A program made the translations under genes and the position numbers. The notes beneath the pieces were generated by a model. The model ran no database searches, was not told the DNA's origin, and saw only the letters and a program-made list of their open reading frames with translations. Below, piece by piece: positions 15,608 to 22,856 of a stretch of DNA of 33,853 nucleotides (position 1 is its first letter; each line of letters starts with the position of its first letter). The stretch covers positions 1 to 33,853 of the forward strand of contig JAKLKE010000023.1 in the NCBI GenBank assembly GCA_023150775.1, written 5' to 3'. This stretch comes from Myxococcota bacterium (lineage in GTDB: Bacteria > Myxococcota_A > UBA796 > CAJQPC01).

Positions 15608-16015
15608 TCAGAGCTCCTTCACGTCCTCGAACCGGGTGCGAGCGCCGACCTCTTCTTCTTCGATGTCGAGAAGGATAGGCAAGGTCTCCTGCTGCCAATC
15701 GTCCTCTTCTAGGCGCTTCACGACGACCGGGCCGTCTACCGACTGGTAGATGAGCTCGGTGATGTCCATGATCACGTAGAAGCCGTTCGAGTTGCAGAAG
15801 GACAGCCCCGTGAAGTCCAAGGTGACCTTCCTCGCTCCGCAGTCCGGCAAGATGCTGGACAGCTCGTCGAGGTAGTTCTTGAGCTCCTTGTGGGGGTTCT
15901 CCACGCGGATGACGCCGTTGAAGGCGACCTCCAGATGGTCGCCGTCCAAGCGCGCCACCGAGGTGAAGACGGACTGCCCACCGTCCATGATGTCCCCGTA
16001 GGTGAGCACCCTCAT
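15608..16015 (-). CDS. STAS-like anti-anti-sigma type regulator (slr1659-like)
   Basis: The 135-aa protein resembles a STAS domain: VAFNGVIRVEN, VTLDFTGLSFCNSNGFYVIMD. S76 in CNSNG is at the position of the phosphorylated Ser of SpoIIAA-type proteins, where DSSG is usual. Such proteins are switched by an HPK-like kinase and a PP2C-type phosphatase, and both kinds of gene lie directly upstream. Its start overlaps the stop of the HATPase gene by ATGA. The family resembles what databases call slr1659 superfamily regulators; its binding target is unknown. Confidence 0.7.
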   Translation of the reverse strand: MRVLTYGDIMDGGQSVFTSVARLDGDHLEVAFNGVIRVENPHKELKNYLDELSSILPDCGARKVTLDFTGLSFCNSNGFYVIMDITELIYQSVDGPVVVKRLEEDDWQQETLPILLDIEEEEVGARTRFEDVKEL

Positions 16016-16548
16016 GGCGTACCTCCCACGTCGAGCTGTGAGGTCACGACCAGATAGCCGCCCTCATAGCTGACAGAAAGCTGCGACTTGTTCTCTGCGA
16101 CCAGGCGGATCAGACCGAGGCCCCCCTTCTCTTTGAGCCGCCTACGCTCCCGGATGGTATCTCGCATAAGCCTCTTGAGGTCCTCGGCCTGATTGATCCT
16201 GTCCACCTGGACACGGACCTTGTCGAATTGGTCTGGAGTGACCGCGTTCTTCACGCGGATGATGAGCCGGTCCTGGTTCACGTCGAGGTCCAGCATCATC
16301 TGGCTCGTCGGCTCGACGGTGTTCTGGAGGACATTGGTGACCAGCTCGCTGATGAGGATGTTGGCCCGCTTGCTGACGATGCGGGGGTAGAAGGCGCCGA
16401 GCAGCTCTTGGCAAAAGTTGCCGATCAAGCCGCTGAGATCACAGAGGATGAACTGAATCGGGGAGAAAGCATAAGAGATCGAGATGTTCGCCTTGGCGAG
16501 CTGACTCTCAAGCTCGGATCCGCCTATGGGAGAGGGACCCACCATCAC
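16012..16548 (-). CDS. HATPase-like regulator (anti-sigma/kinase type, slr1658-like)
   Basis: The 178-aa protein has a GHKL-type N box, SELVTNVLQN (residues 67-76), and a late glycine box GGLGLIRLVAENKS (142-155), as in RsbW/SpoIIAB-like kinases. The usual DxGxG box is missing; the corresponding strand reads IRVKNAVTP (97-105). Either it binds ATP in an altered way or it has lost kinase activity. It overlaps both neighbours by ATGA, so stoichiometric production with the phosphatase and the STAS-like protein is likely. It resembles slr1658 superfamily regulators found in similar cassettes. Confidence 0.7.
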   Translation of the reverse strand: MMVGPSPIGGSELESQLAKANISISYAFSPIQFILCDLSGLIGNFCQELLGAFYPRIVSKRANILISELVTNVLQNTVEPTSQMMLDLDVNQDRLIIRVKNAVTPDQFDKVRVQVDRINQAEDLKRLMRDTIRERRRLKEKGGLGLIRLVAENKSQLSVSYEGGYLVVTSQLDVGGTP

Positions 16549-17468
16549 CCCACCTTCCTCAGCACCATCAGCGTGATGTCGTCGGAGTCGCGCCCGCGGA
16601 AGGCCTGGTAGTCGGCCACACAGACGTCAACGATCTCCTGAACAGGACGCTCGCGGTGCTGCTCGACCAGGGCGTTCACCCGGCGCACGGTGTAGTCGTG
16701 GCCTGTGGCGTCTTGGGCCTCGACCATGCCATCGGTGTAGAGCGCCAGCACGTCGCCGGTCTTAAACGGCAGGCTGTGCTCGACGTAGGGCTTCTTGCGC
16801 AGGCCCAAGAAGTGCTGGCTCTTGTCGATGCTCGTGTGTTGATCACCGCTCAACAGGAGCCCGAAGCCGCCGCCGCAGACGTAACGTAGGCTGTCTTCGC
16901 CGAAGACGACGAAGTTCACCGTGGCGTACTTCTTGACCTCGCGCAGGAACTCGTAGCTGACGTCGTTGACCTGGGAGAGGATCTCCGCCGGGGAGTCGGA
17001 GTGGCCCATCGCCTGGGCGAGCTGCGACTTGAGCCAGGCCATCACCAAGGCCGCGGAGACGCCGTGGCCGGAGATGTCGAAGACCCCGGTGGCGACGCTG
17101 CCGTCCTTCACCCGGTAGTAGTCGTAGTAGTCGCCGCCGACTTCAGTCATCTGGCGATGGTAGACCGCGACCTCAAAGCCCGCGCCCAAGGCGCTGGCGT
17201 CCCGGGGCATGAGCGCCTGCTGGATCTGGCTGCCGACCTGGAGGTCGTCCTGCATGATCGCGTTGGCGCGAGCGAGCTCTTGCTCCTTCTCGTCCAGGCG
17301 CTCATAGGCGTGCTTGAGGTTGTCGTTCGTCGTGCTCCAGTAGGCGTTGGCGCGCTCACGCTCCTTGACCAGACCCTTGTACTTCCAAAAGAAGCGCGCG
17401 AGCTCTTGGGGGGAGATGGCGGCGTCCGCCGGGGGCGCGTTGAGCGCGAGCAGCTCTTCGAGGGTCAT
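16545..17468 (-). CDS. SpoIIE/RsbU-type PP2C phosphatase
   Basis: The 307-aa form starts at ATG 17468, where GAGGG lies about 8 bp upstream; an ATG at 17522 would add 18 residues but lacks such a site. A coiled-coil-like N-terminal region (about residues 30-80) leads into the phosphatase domain. Metal-binding motifs are GGDYYDY (111-117), DISGHG (131-136), YTDGMVEAQD and a terminal DDITLMVL. In partner switching this enzyme removes phosphate from the STAS protein. It lies between the unknown 179-aa gene and the HATPase gene and overlaps the latter. Confidence 0.88.
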   Translation of the reverse strand: MTLEELLALNAPPADAAISPQELARFFWKYKGLVKERERANAYWSTTNDNLKHAYERLDEKEQELARANAIMQDDLQVGSQIQQALMPRDASALGAGFEVAVYHRQMTEVGGDYYDYYRVKDGSVATGVFDISGHGVSAALVMAWLKSQLAQAMGHSDSPAEILSQVNDVSYEFLREVKKYATVNFVVFGEDSLRYVCGGGFGLLLSGDQHTSIDKSQHFLGLRKKPYVEHSLPFKTGDVLALYTDGMVEAQDATGHDYTVRRVNALVEQHRERPVQEIVDVCVADYQAFRGRDSDDITLMVLRKVG

Positions 17469-17588
17469 GTCTTTGCCCTCGTCGACGAGCCCATCACGAC
17501 CGAGCCGTGTGGTCGCCGCCATGTTGTGGAACCGTTCATCCAGGACTCCGCCGCAGGATCGCGGGATCTGACGCTTGGGTGGGCGGGC

Positions 17589-18128
17589 TCAATGATACTC
17601 GACGAGGTAACGATGCGTGGTCGGGTCATAGACGACGTCCACGAAGTCGAGGTCGCCGGGGGCGCTCATGCCGCCGATGAGCACGCCGCGCTCCAGGTGT
17701 TTGTCGAAGGGGGTGGTGGAGAGGATTCTTGCGCGGCCCGCCGCGGGGTCAATGTGCTCCAAGACGAACAGCCCCACCTCTTCAGGAGGCCCCTTCACGA
17801 CACTGGCGTAGCCGAGGGAGCCGGTCTGAAAGTGAAGGAAGTCTTCGCCGCGCTTGATGAACTCCTTGCCGGGCCCGAAAGTGTACCACGCCTTCATCAT
17901 CTCGATGCCGACCCGCTCAAGGATCGGCTCGCTGCTCGTGTAGGAGTCGATGACGGTGCGCTCAAGCTCACGAAGGCGCTCGTAGGGGTACCAAGCGCCG
18001 AACTCGTAGTTGCTCAAGAGGCGCCCCGCGCGCTGCCCGGCGACGATGTTCAGGTTCACGCAGGCCTGGGCGAAGCCTGCGACGAGGCTGCCGAAGATCT
18101 GCAACGATTCATTCTTGGGCTCACTCAT
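17589..18128 (-). CDS. Unrecognised 179-aa protein in the GRAS/partner-switching operon
   Basis: The protein is soluble, with an N-terminal helical part and a C-terminal strand-rich part that contains well-formed blocks: KAWYTFGPGKEFI, DFLHFQTGSLGYASVVKG, STTPFDKHLERGVLIGG, APGDLDFVDV. These read like a conserved family, perhaps a small-ligand sensory domain of the V4R/HNOB kind, but I cannot assign it. It lies 30 bp after the GRAS gene and 120 bp before the phosphatase start used here, and is very likely part of their pathway. Confidence 0.7.
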   Translation of the reverse strand: MSEPKNESLQIFGSLVAGFAQACVNLNIVAGQRAGRLLSNYEFGAWYPYERLRELERTVIDSYTSSEPILERVGIEMMKAWYTFGPGKEFIKRGEDFLHFQTGSLGYASVVKGPPEEVGLFVLEHIDPAAGRARILSTTPFDKHLERGVLIGGMSAPGDLDFVDVVYDPTTHRYLVEYH

Positions 18129-18158
18129 TGAGGTGTCTCCGGGGGCGGGTCGCCCGGG

Positions 18159-19403
18159 TCAGCACATGGTCTGGGCGAAGACCGAGAGAATACACGTTCC
18201 TGCGAAGCCGAGGCGGACCATTCCATCAGAGGTCTCGGCCTCGCAGGTCTCAGGCAGGTTCAGCTCGGGCCGAAAGTGGGTGATCGGCTTGAACCCGGCG
18301 CGCGCGAACCGCAAGAGCCAGGTCTCGTAGAGCTCATGGCGCTCGCAGCGGAAGCGGTCTGAAGAGCCGAAGATGTCGCGGACCTCACGGCCGAAGAACT
18401 TCTCTTTGATGATGAAGCGCTCGCCGGGGGAGAGCTCGGACTGGTCGATGAGGTCGAAGATGGTGCCGAAGTGGTTCCAGGCGTGGTGGAAGCGGCGGCT
18501 CAGGCTCTCGGTGTCGTGGTCGGAGTGGGGCTCGATGAGGGTGAAGGTGCGCGGGCGCAGCTTCGCGAGGCGCTGGAAGAGCCGCAGGCGCGTCGTCTTG
18601 TTGTCGGGGGGCGAGTAGGTGTGGTGCAGGGTGAAGGCGGCGTTGATGAAGAGGTTCTCGCCGCCGCCCCCGACCATGGCGGAGAGATCGTGCTCGGGGA
18701 TCTCTTCGATGACGTTACACACCGGCTGATAAGTGATGTTGAACGGGAGGATCTTGCGCAGCTTCGCCAAGCTGGCGCCGGTGTCCTCTAAGTTGGCCGG
18801 GTCGGGGTCGACGCCGATGACCCGCACATGCTCCACCCGGCAGTTCCAGTCCAACATCAACAAGGTGAGCAGCTTCCAGAGCTGCACCCCTTTGCCGATG
18901 CCCAGCTCCAAGAAGGTGACCTCGCGGGTCTCGCGCATTCCTTGGGCGAGGTGCTGGTTGGCGATGTCGTGGCTCACGAAGACGTGAGGCAGGGCCTTCG
19001 CCATCTTGTAGAACATCTTGATCTGCGGGATATCGAAGGACTGAACGTAGATGTTCTTGCCTTCGAGCAGATTGCTGTCGAGGCGCTTGAACAGCGACTC
19101 GGCCATGATGTGGCTGAGCAAGGCCGCGTTGGGCGTGCCGAAGTCTACATGGCGCAGGATGAAGTCTTCCAGGACCGGATAGGCCAAGGCCTGCCGGTGC
19201 GTCATCATCTGACGGCAGGCATGGAAGAACGCCTCATACGTCTCCTGCTCGGCGTGGATCGAGCCGGGGAGCGCGAGGCGGGGCGGTGGAGGGGGGACGC
19301 TGAGCACACGCTCCGCCGGGAGTTGGAGGGGGGCGAGGAGTAGATTCGCAGGCATAAGCAAAGAAGTCAACCCGAGCGCGTGAGGGCTCGTAGACTCTCG
19401 CAT
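18159..19403 (-). CDS. Bacterial GRAS-family (Rossmann methyltransferase-fold) protein
   Basis: The 414-aa protein carries the landmarks of GRAS proteins, best known as plant transcription regulators (DELLA, SCR, SHR). The LHRI-like VSHDIANQHLAQGM (residues 143-156) corresponds to plant FGHFTANQAILEA. A VHIID-like FLELGIGKGVQL (164-175) forms the SAM-binding type loop. NLEDTGASLAKL (204-215), INAAFTLHHTY (253-263), LIEPHSDHD (289-297), the PFYRE-like RRFHHAWNHFGTIFDLID and a SAW-like CERHELYETWLLRFARAGF follow. Bacterial members have been proposed to be small-molecule or lipid methyltransferases; no substrate is known. It heads the six-gene minus-strand run. Its promoter region contains a 9-bp inverted repeat shared with the divergent lipoprotein gene. 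Confidence 0.8.
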   Translation of the reverse strand: MRESTSPHALGLTSLLMPANLLLAPLQLPAERVLSVPPPPPRLALPGSIHAEQETYEAFFHACRQMMTHRQALAYPVLEDFILRHVDFGTPNAALLSHIMAESLFKRLDSNLLEGKNIYVQSFDIPQIKMFYKMAKALPHVFVSHDIANQHLAQGMRETREVTFLELGIGKGVQLWKLLTLLMLDWNCRVEHVRVIGVDPDPANLEDTGASLAKLRKILPFNITYQPVCNVIEEIPEHDLSAMVGGGGENLFINAAFTLHHTYSPPDNKTTRLRLFQRLAKLRPRTFTLIEPHSDHDTESLSRRFHHAWNHFGTIFDLIDQSELSPGERFIIKEKFFGREVRDIFGSSDRFRCERHELYETWLLRFARAGFKPITHFRPELNLPETCEAETSDGMVRLGFAGTCILSVFAQTMC

Positions 19404-19414
19404 CCTGAGCGTGT

Positions 19415-19460
19415 CCTAACTCATAGAAAGTTCAGCGGAAGTGACCCCTCTTGAGTTAGG
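19415..19460. promoter_or_regulatory. 9-bp inverted repeat between the GRAS operon and the lipoprotein genes
   Basis: CCTAACTCA (19415-19423) and TGAGTTAGG (19452-19460) are perfect reverse complements separated by 28 bp in the 76-bp divergent region. Each copy reads TGAGTTAGG towards its own gene, 19 nt before the lipoprotein ATG and 11 nt before the GRAS ATG. They may be paired operators or mirror-image promoter elements. No sigma-70 hexamers stand out. Confidence 0.5.
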
Positions 19461-19479
19461 GTGGGCCAGGAGGTGACGG

Positions 19480-20157
19480 ATGGTGGGGTTGATGCTCACC
19501 GCGATCCTCGCTGGATGCGGCCTGTTCGAGTTCAACGTGAAAGACAAAGACTCTGGCGCGGCGGATGACTCTGTCCCGGGCCAGAGCGAGACCGACGACC
19601 CTGAAGGGGACGCCGACGCCGACGGTGACGCCGACTCTGACTCCGATGGGGACGGAGACAGCGACAGCGACAGCGACGCCGATGGCGACACCGACTGGGA
19701 CCCGGGCCTCGACTGCGACGCCAGCTACTCCACCGCCGCGCCCGGCGCCGGGGACTGCCTCACCGGGGCGCTCAAGTGCGGCGACGTCGTCACCGCCACC
19801 ACCCAGGGCGGCAGCGACGTCTACGACGGCGACTTCTACAGCGCCGCGAAGTGTTTTGTGCCGTTCACCAGCTACGACGGCCCCGAGCGGGTGTACGAGG
19901 TCGAGCTGCCCGCTGATGTCGTCGCCACCATCTCGCTCTCCGCGCCCTGCAGCGACCACGGCATCGCCTTCGCCCGCTGGGAAGACGACAGCCGCTGCCC
20001 CAACGAAGACCACACGATCACGTCCTGCGAGGGCAAAGAGGACTCCAGCGGCGCTGAGCTCACCATGTGGTCCGACCGCGAGAGCCGCTACCTGCTCATC
20101 GTCGATGGCGCTGAGGCCTCCCCCTTCGCCGTGAAGATCGAATGCCAAGGCACTTAG
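19480..20157 (+). CDS. Lipoprotein with Asp-rich linker (paralogue A)
   Basis: The 225-aa protein starts at ATG 19480, with AGGAGGTG just upstream. A short signal ends in the lipobox LAGC (C13). A low-complexity Asp/Gly/Ser/Ala linker follows (about residues 40-75), then a domain of about 150 residues with several cysteines. The segments GDCLTGALKCGDVV, KCFVPFTSYDGPERVYE and the terminal FAVKIEC are shared with the next gene. The protein should sit on the outer membrane or periplasmic face. Function is unknown; the repeated cysteine pattern suggests a disulfide-stabilised surface domain. Confidence 0.8.
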   Translation: MVGLMLTAILAGCGLFEFNVKDKDSGAADDSVPGQSETDDPEGDADADGDADSDSDGDGDSDSDSDADGDTDWDPGLDCDASYSTAAPGAGDCLTGALKCGDVVTATTQGGSDVYDGDFYSAAKCFVPFTSYDGPERVYEVELPADVVATISLSAPCSDHGIAFARWEDDSRCPNEDHTITSCEGKEDSSGAELTMWSDRESRYLLIVDGAEASPFAVKIECQGT

Positions 20158-20765
20158 GCCTCACCACGGCCATCGTCGGCCTCTCCTTGGGCCTCGTGGC
20201 CTGCAAAGGGGAGGGCGACGGGATCTTCAACCGAGACTCCGGCGGCGGGATCTTCGGCGGCGACAGCGACGACGGCGGCGGCGGCGGCGGGGTCGAGCCG
20301 CCGGACTGTGACGACGATCAGCTCTCGACGGATCCGCCAGGCGGCCCCGACTGCCTGACCGGGGTGATCTCCTGCGGCGACCGCATCGAGGGCACCACTG
20401 AAGGCGGCTCAAACCAGATCGAGGGGGAGGTCTACGAAGACTCCTACTGCTTCGTGCCCTTCGAGAACTACGACGGCCCCGAGCGCGCCTACGAGCTGAT
20501 GCTGCCCGAGTACACCTTCGCCACGATCTACTACAGCTTCCCTTGCCAAGACATGGCCATCGCCGCGTTCCGCTGGGCCCCCGACGAGTGCCCCACCTTG
20601 GGCGGCGAGACCACCTTCGTGTGTGAGGGCGACGGCTTGGGCCGCTCTGGCTCGGTGGAGATCAGCCACGAGTTCGAAGAGAAGCGGTTTTTGGTCGTGG
20701 TGGACGCCCCGAGCGGCACCGAGGCGCCCTTCGCCCTGCGTGTGGAGTGTGAGTCCGTCGAGTAA
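20142..20765 (+). CDS. Lipoprotein with Gly/Asp-rich linker (paralogue B)
   Basis: The 207-aa protein has a lipobox LVAC (C21) and a Gly/Asp-rich linker (about residues 25-50). Its domain is homologous to that of the preceding gene: PDCLTGVISCGDRI, YCFVPFENYDGPERAYE, terminal FALRVEC. The start overlaps the end of the first gene by 16 bp, so the pair is co-transcribed and arose by tandem duplication. The linkers differ in composition while the domain is kept, which suggests the linker acts only as a spacer. Confidence 0.8.
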   Translation: MPRHLGLTTAIVGLSLGLVACKGEGDGIFNRDSGGGIFGGDSDDGGGGGGVEPPDCDDDQLSTDPPGGPDCLTGVISCGDRIEGTTEGGSNQIEGEVYEDSYCFVPFENYDGPERAYELMLPEYTFATIYYSFPCQDMAIAAFRWAPDECPTLGGETTFVCEGDGLGRSGSVEISHEFEEKRFLVVVDAPSGTEAPFALRVECESVE

Positions 20766-20768
20766 GGC

Positions 20769-21755
20769 TCACTCGTCTGGAGTGTAGGTCTCGCCGGTCA
20801 GGGGCAGCTCCGAGAGCAGCGCCCCGTCGCAGCCCAAGGCGCGCACCGTCGTCGCCGGGTCTTCGCCCCAAGGATCGAAGCCGAGGGCCTCCAGGGCGCA
20901 GACGTCGCCGATGGGCTGGTCGAGCCACACCCGGGCGTCGCGGGAGAAGTGGTGGTGCTCGGGGTTGTAGACGAGGGACCAGTAGTCGGTCTGGGTGAAG
21001 GCCTCGCCGTTGAGGCTGCCCTCGGCCTTGAGCAAGATCGCGGGCTCGGTGCTCGCGAAGCTGTCACCGATGCGCAGCTCCAGGCCGAGCTCGCCGCCCT
21101 CAAAGCTGAGGTCGTGGCGTTGGCTCCCGACGCCCTCAAAGGTGCAGGAGCCGAGCAGGCGCTGGTCCGTGTAGTCCGCGCAGTCTCCGAGGCAGAGCGT
21201 CATGCTGATCTGGGGGTCGAGGAACGGGCCGGCGTAGTCGCCGTGCAGGTCGAGCTGCTCGGGTTTGCCCGTGCCGCTCATCCCGACGCGGAGCGTCCAC
21301 ACCACGCCGTCCGGGCCGACCATGGGCTGCTCAATGAAGAGGTTGAAGAAGGTCTCCGAGCCGTAGGTGACGCTGGTCATGTTCAGCACGCCCTCGCCGC
21401 TCGTCTGCAGGCCCTCCTCGTCGGGCGCGAAGGCCGCGCAGGCCGGCAGGGTGACGACGCCGCTGCCGCCGTCGATGGGGAAGTCCAGGTCCGCGGCCAT
21501 GAGCCTGAGCTGCACCTTGGCGGCCTGCTCTTCGTCGAGGCTGCGGTCTTCGCGGGACTCGCCGCAGTAGAGCGCGTCCTCGGAGATCGTGAGCGCGCCG
21601 TCCCAGCCGCCGCCGACGGCTTCACCCGCCGCGCACCAGCTCCACTCGGGCAGGCTGGTGCCGCCGGTGTCGTCGCCGCCGCTGTCGTCTCCGGCGTTAT
21701 CCTTGTCCCCACAGCCCAAGAGGCCCACGAGCCCCAACAGAAGAGTCCAGCGCAT
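20769..21755 (-). CDS. Lipoprotein of unknown function
   Basis: The 328-aa protein starts at ATG 21755, with GGAG upstream, and its signal MRWTLLLGLVGLLGC ends in a lipobox (C15). A short Asp/Gly-rich linker (DSGGDDTGG) precedes a soluble domain of roughly 290 residues with scattered cysteines and many beta-type segments. Apart from the lipoprotein features I recognise no family. It converges on the two tandem lipoproteins, leaving 3 bp, and diverges from the next lipoprotein gene with a 28-bp gap. The upstream extension of the frame to 21962 overlaps that neighbour and is rejected. Confidence 0.75.
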   Translation of the reverse strand: MRWTLLLGLVGLLGCGDKDNAGDDSGGDDTGGTSLPEWSWCAAGEAVGGGWDGALTISEDALYCGESREDRSLDEEQAAKVQLRLMAADLDFPIDGGSGVVTLPACAAFAPDEEGLQTSGEGVLNMTSVTYGSETFFNLFIEQPMVGPDGVVWTLRVGMSGTGKPEQLDLHGDYAGPFLDPQISMTLCLGDCADYTDQRLLGSCTFEGVGSQRHDLSFEGGELGLELRIGDSFASTEPAILLKAEGSLNGEAFTQTDYWSLVYNPEHHHFSRDARVWLDQPIGDVCALEALGFDPWGEDPATTVRALGCDGALLSELPLTGETYTPDE

Positions 21756-21783
21756 GTTTTCTCCGTCTCGCCCTGACCGAACG

Positions 21784-22851
21784 ATGTCGTTGTACTCGGC
21801 CGCGCGCTGGGGTCGCAAGCGCGACTTTGTGGTCGTGGTGCTCTTGGGCCTGGGCTGCGGCGGCGAAGATCCGGCGCCGGCGGCGCGGCTGTCTGAGGGG
21901 GTCTGGGCCTTGGAGGGTGAGGGGGTCGTGGGCGAGCTTCGGGGCGACGGCTGCACGATCACCCTCGCCGGGCCGGGCTGGTCGACGGCGGGGGCGGTGC
22001 GGTGTGAGCTCGTCGTCGAGGGGGCCGAGACCTGGCTCTACGCGCCCGTCGTCTCGGGCTTTGGGGAGGCCGTCGCCGCGGCGCGCCTAGAGGACGACCG
22101 CCTGATCCTGCCCAGCGCCGGGCTCACCGGAGCGCTCTCGCTCACCCGGGCCCCGGGCCCCGCCGACGCCGCGCGCCTGACCGCCGCGCTCAAGGGCAGC
22201 CAGGCCGCCCAAGCCGAGACCGCCTTGGCCTGGGCGCGCGGGGGCTTTCGCCTGCACGACGGCGCGGGGCAGCTCGTCGGGGCCTTGGCCTTCGAGCCGG
22301 ACGGGATCGTGAACGTCGAGGTCTACGACAGCCTGTGGATGAGCCCCGGCCCCCAGCGGGTGCGCCTCGGCGAGGACGGGCCGCTCTTGCTCTTGACCTT
22401 CGCCGTGGAGCCCAGCGTCGAGGGCGAGGAGGGCCTCATGCGGGTGAACCGCCTCAACGGCGCCGTCACCGTCGCCACCGGGCCCAAGGTGAGCCCCGGC
22501 GACCGCCGCCTCAACCTCGTCGGCGGCGACGTCAGCCCTGAGGAGCGAGAGGCCGCCCGGGCCCGCGCCGTCGAGGCCTCCCTTCGCCAAGAGGAGCAGG
22601 CGCTCCACGCCTTGTTGCCGGAGATCGTCGGCTTCGTCGGCGCCTTGGGCTGCCCGGCCATGCCGCCGCCGAGCGTGCGCCTGTGGCTGCCCGGCTACAT
22701 CATCGCCGGGGAGCTCGTCGAGGGGGCGGGGCGCGACGGCGAGACGGAGTGTGTCGTCTCCGTCGAGCCCTCGCCGCCCCAGCACCAGCGCCGCCTCTCG
22801 GCGCGGGCCATCGACGGAGGGCCCATTGAGCTCCTCCGTCGTGGCCTCTAG
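21784..22851 (+). CDS. Lipoprotein of unknown function
   Basis: The 355-aa protein starts at ATG 21784 with a basic n-region (RWGRKRDF), a hydrophobic core and the lipobox LGLGC. The region after it is strand-rich at first (residues 35-210), then helical with charged EEREAARARAVEASLRQEEQ (around 250-270), and ends with a CP..MPPPSVRLW segment. No family is recognised. The start codon is only 28 bp from that of the divergent lipoprotein gene, so the two must share or overlap promoters. It converges on the MopE-type gene with a 5-bp gap. Confidence 0.7.
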   Translation: MSLYSAARWGRKRDFVVVVLLGLGCGGEDPAPAARLSEGVWALEGEGVVGELRGDGCTITLAGPGWSTAGAVRCELVVEGAETWLYAPVVSGFGEAVAAARLEDDRLILPSAGLTGALSLTRAPGPADAARLTAALKGSQAAQAETALAWARGGFRLHDGAGQLVGALAFEPDGIVNVEVYDSLWMSPGPQRVRLGEDGPLLLLTFAVEPSVEGEEGLMRVNRLNGAVTVATGPKVSPGDRRLNLVGGDVSPEEREAARARAVEASLRQEEQALHALLPEIVGFVGALGCPAMPPPSVRLWLPGYIIAGELVEGAGRDGETECVVSVEPSPPQHQRRLSARAIDGGPIELLRRGL

Positions 22852-22856
22852 CGTGC

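Noticed and set aside
17001-18131. Plus-strand open frame of 376 codons
   Set aside because: It is antisense to the phosphatase and the 179-aa gene, both of which have protein-like sequence and coupled starts.
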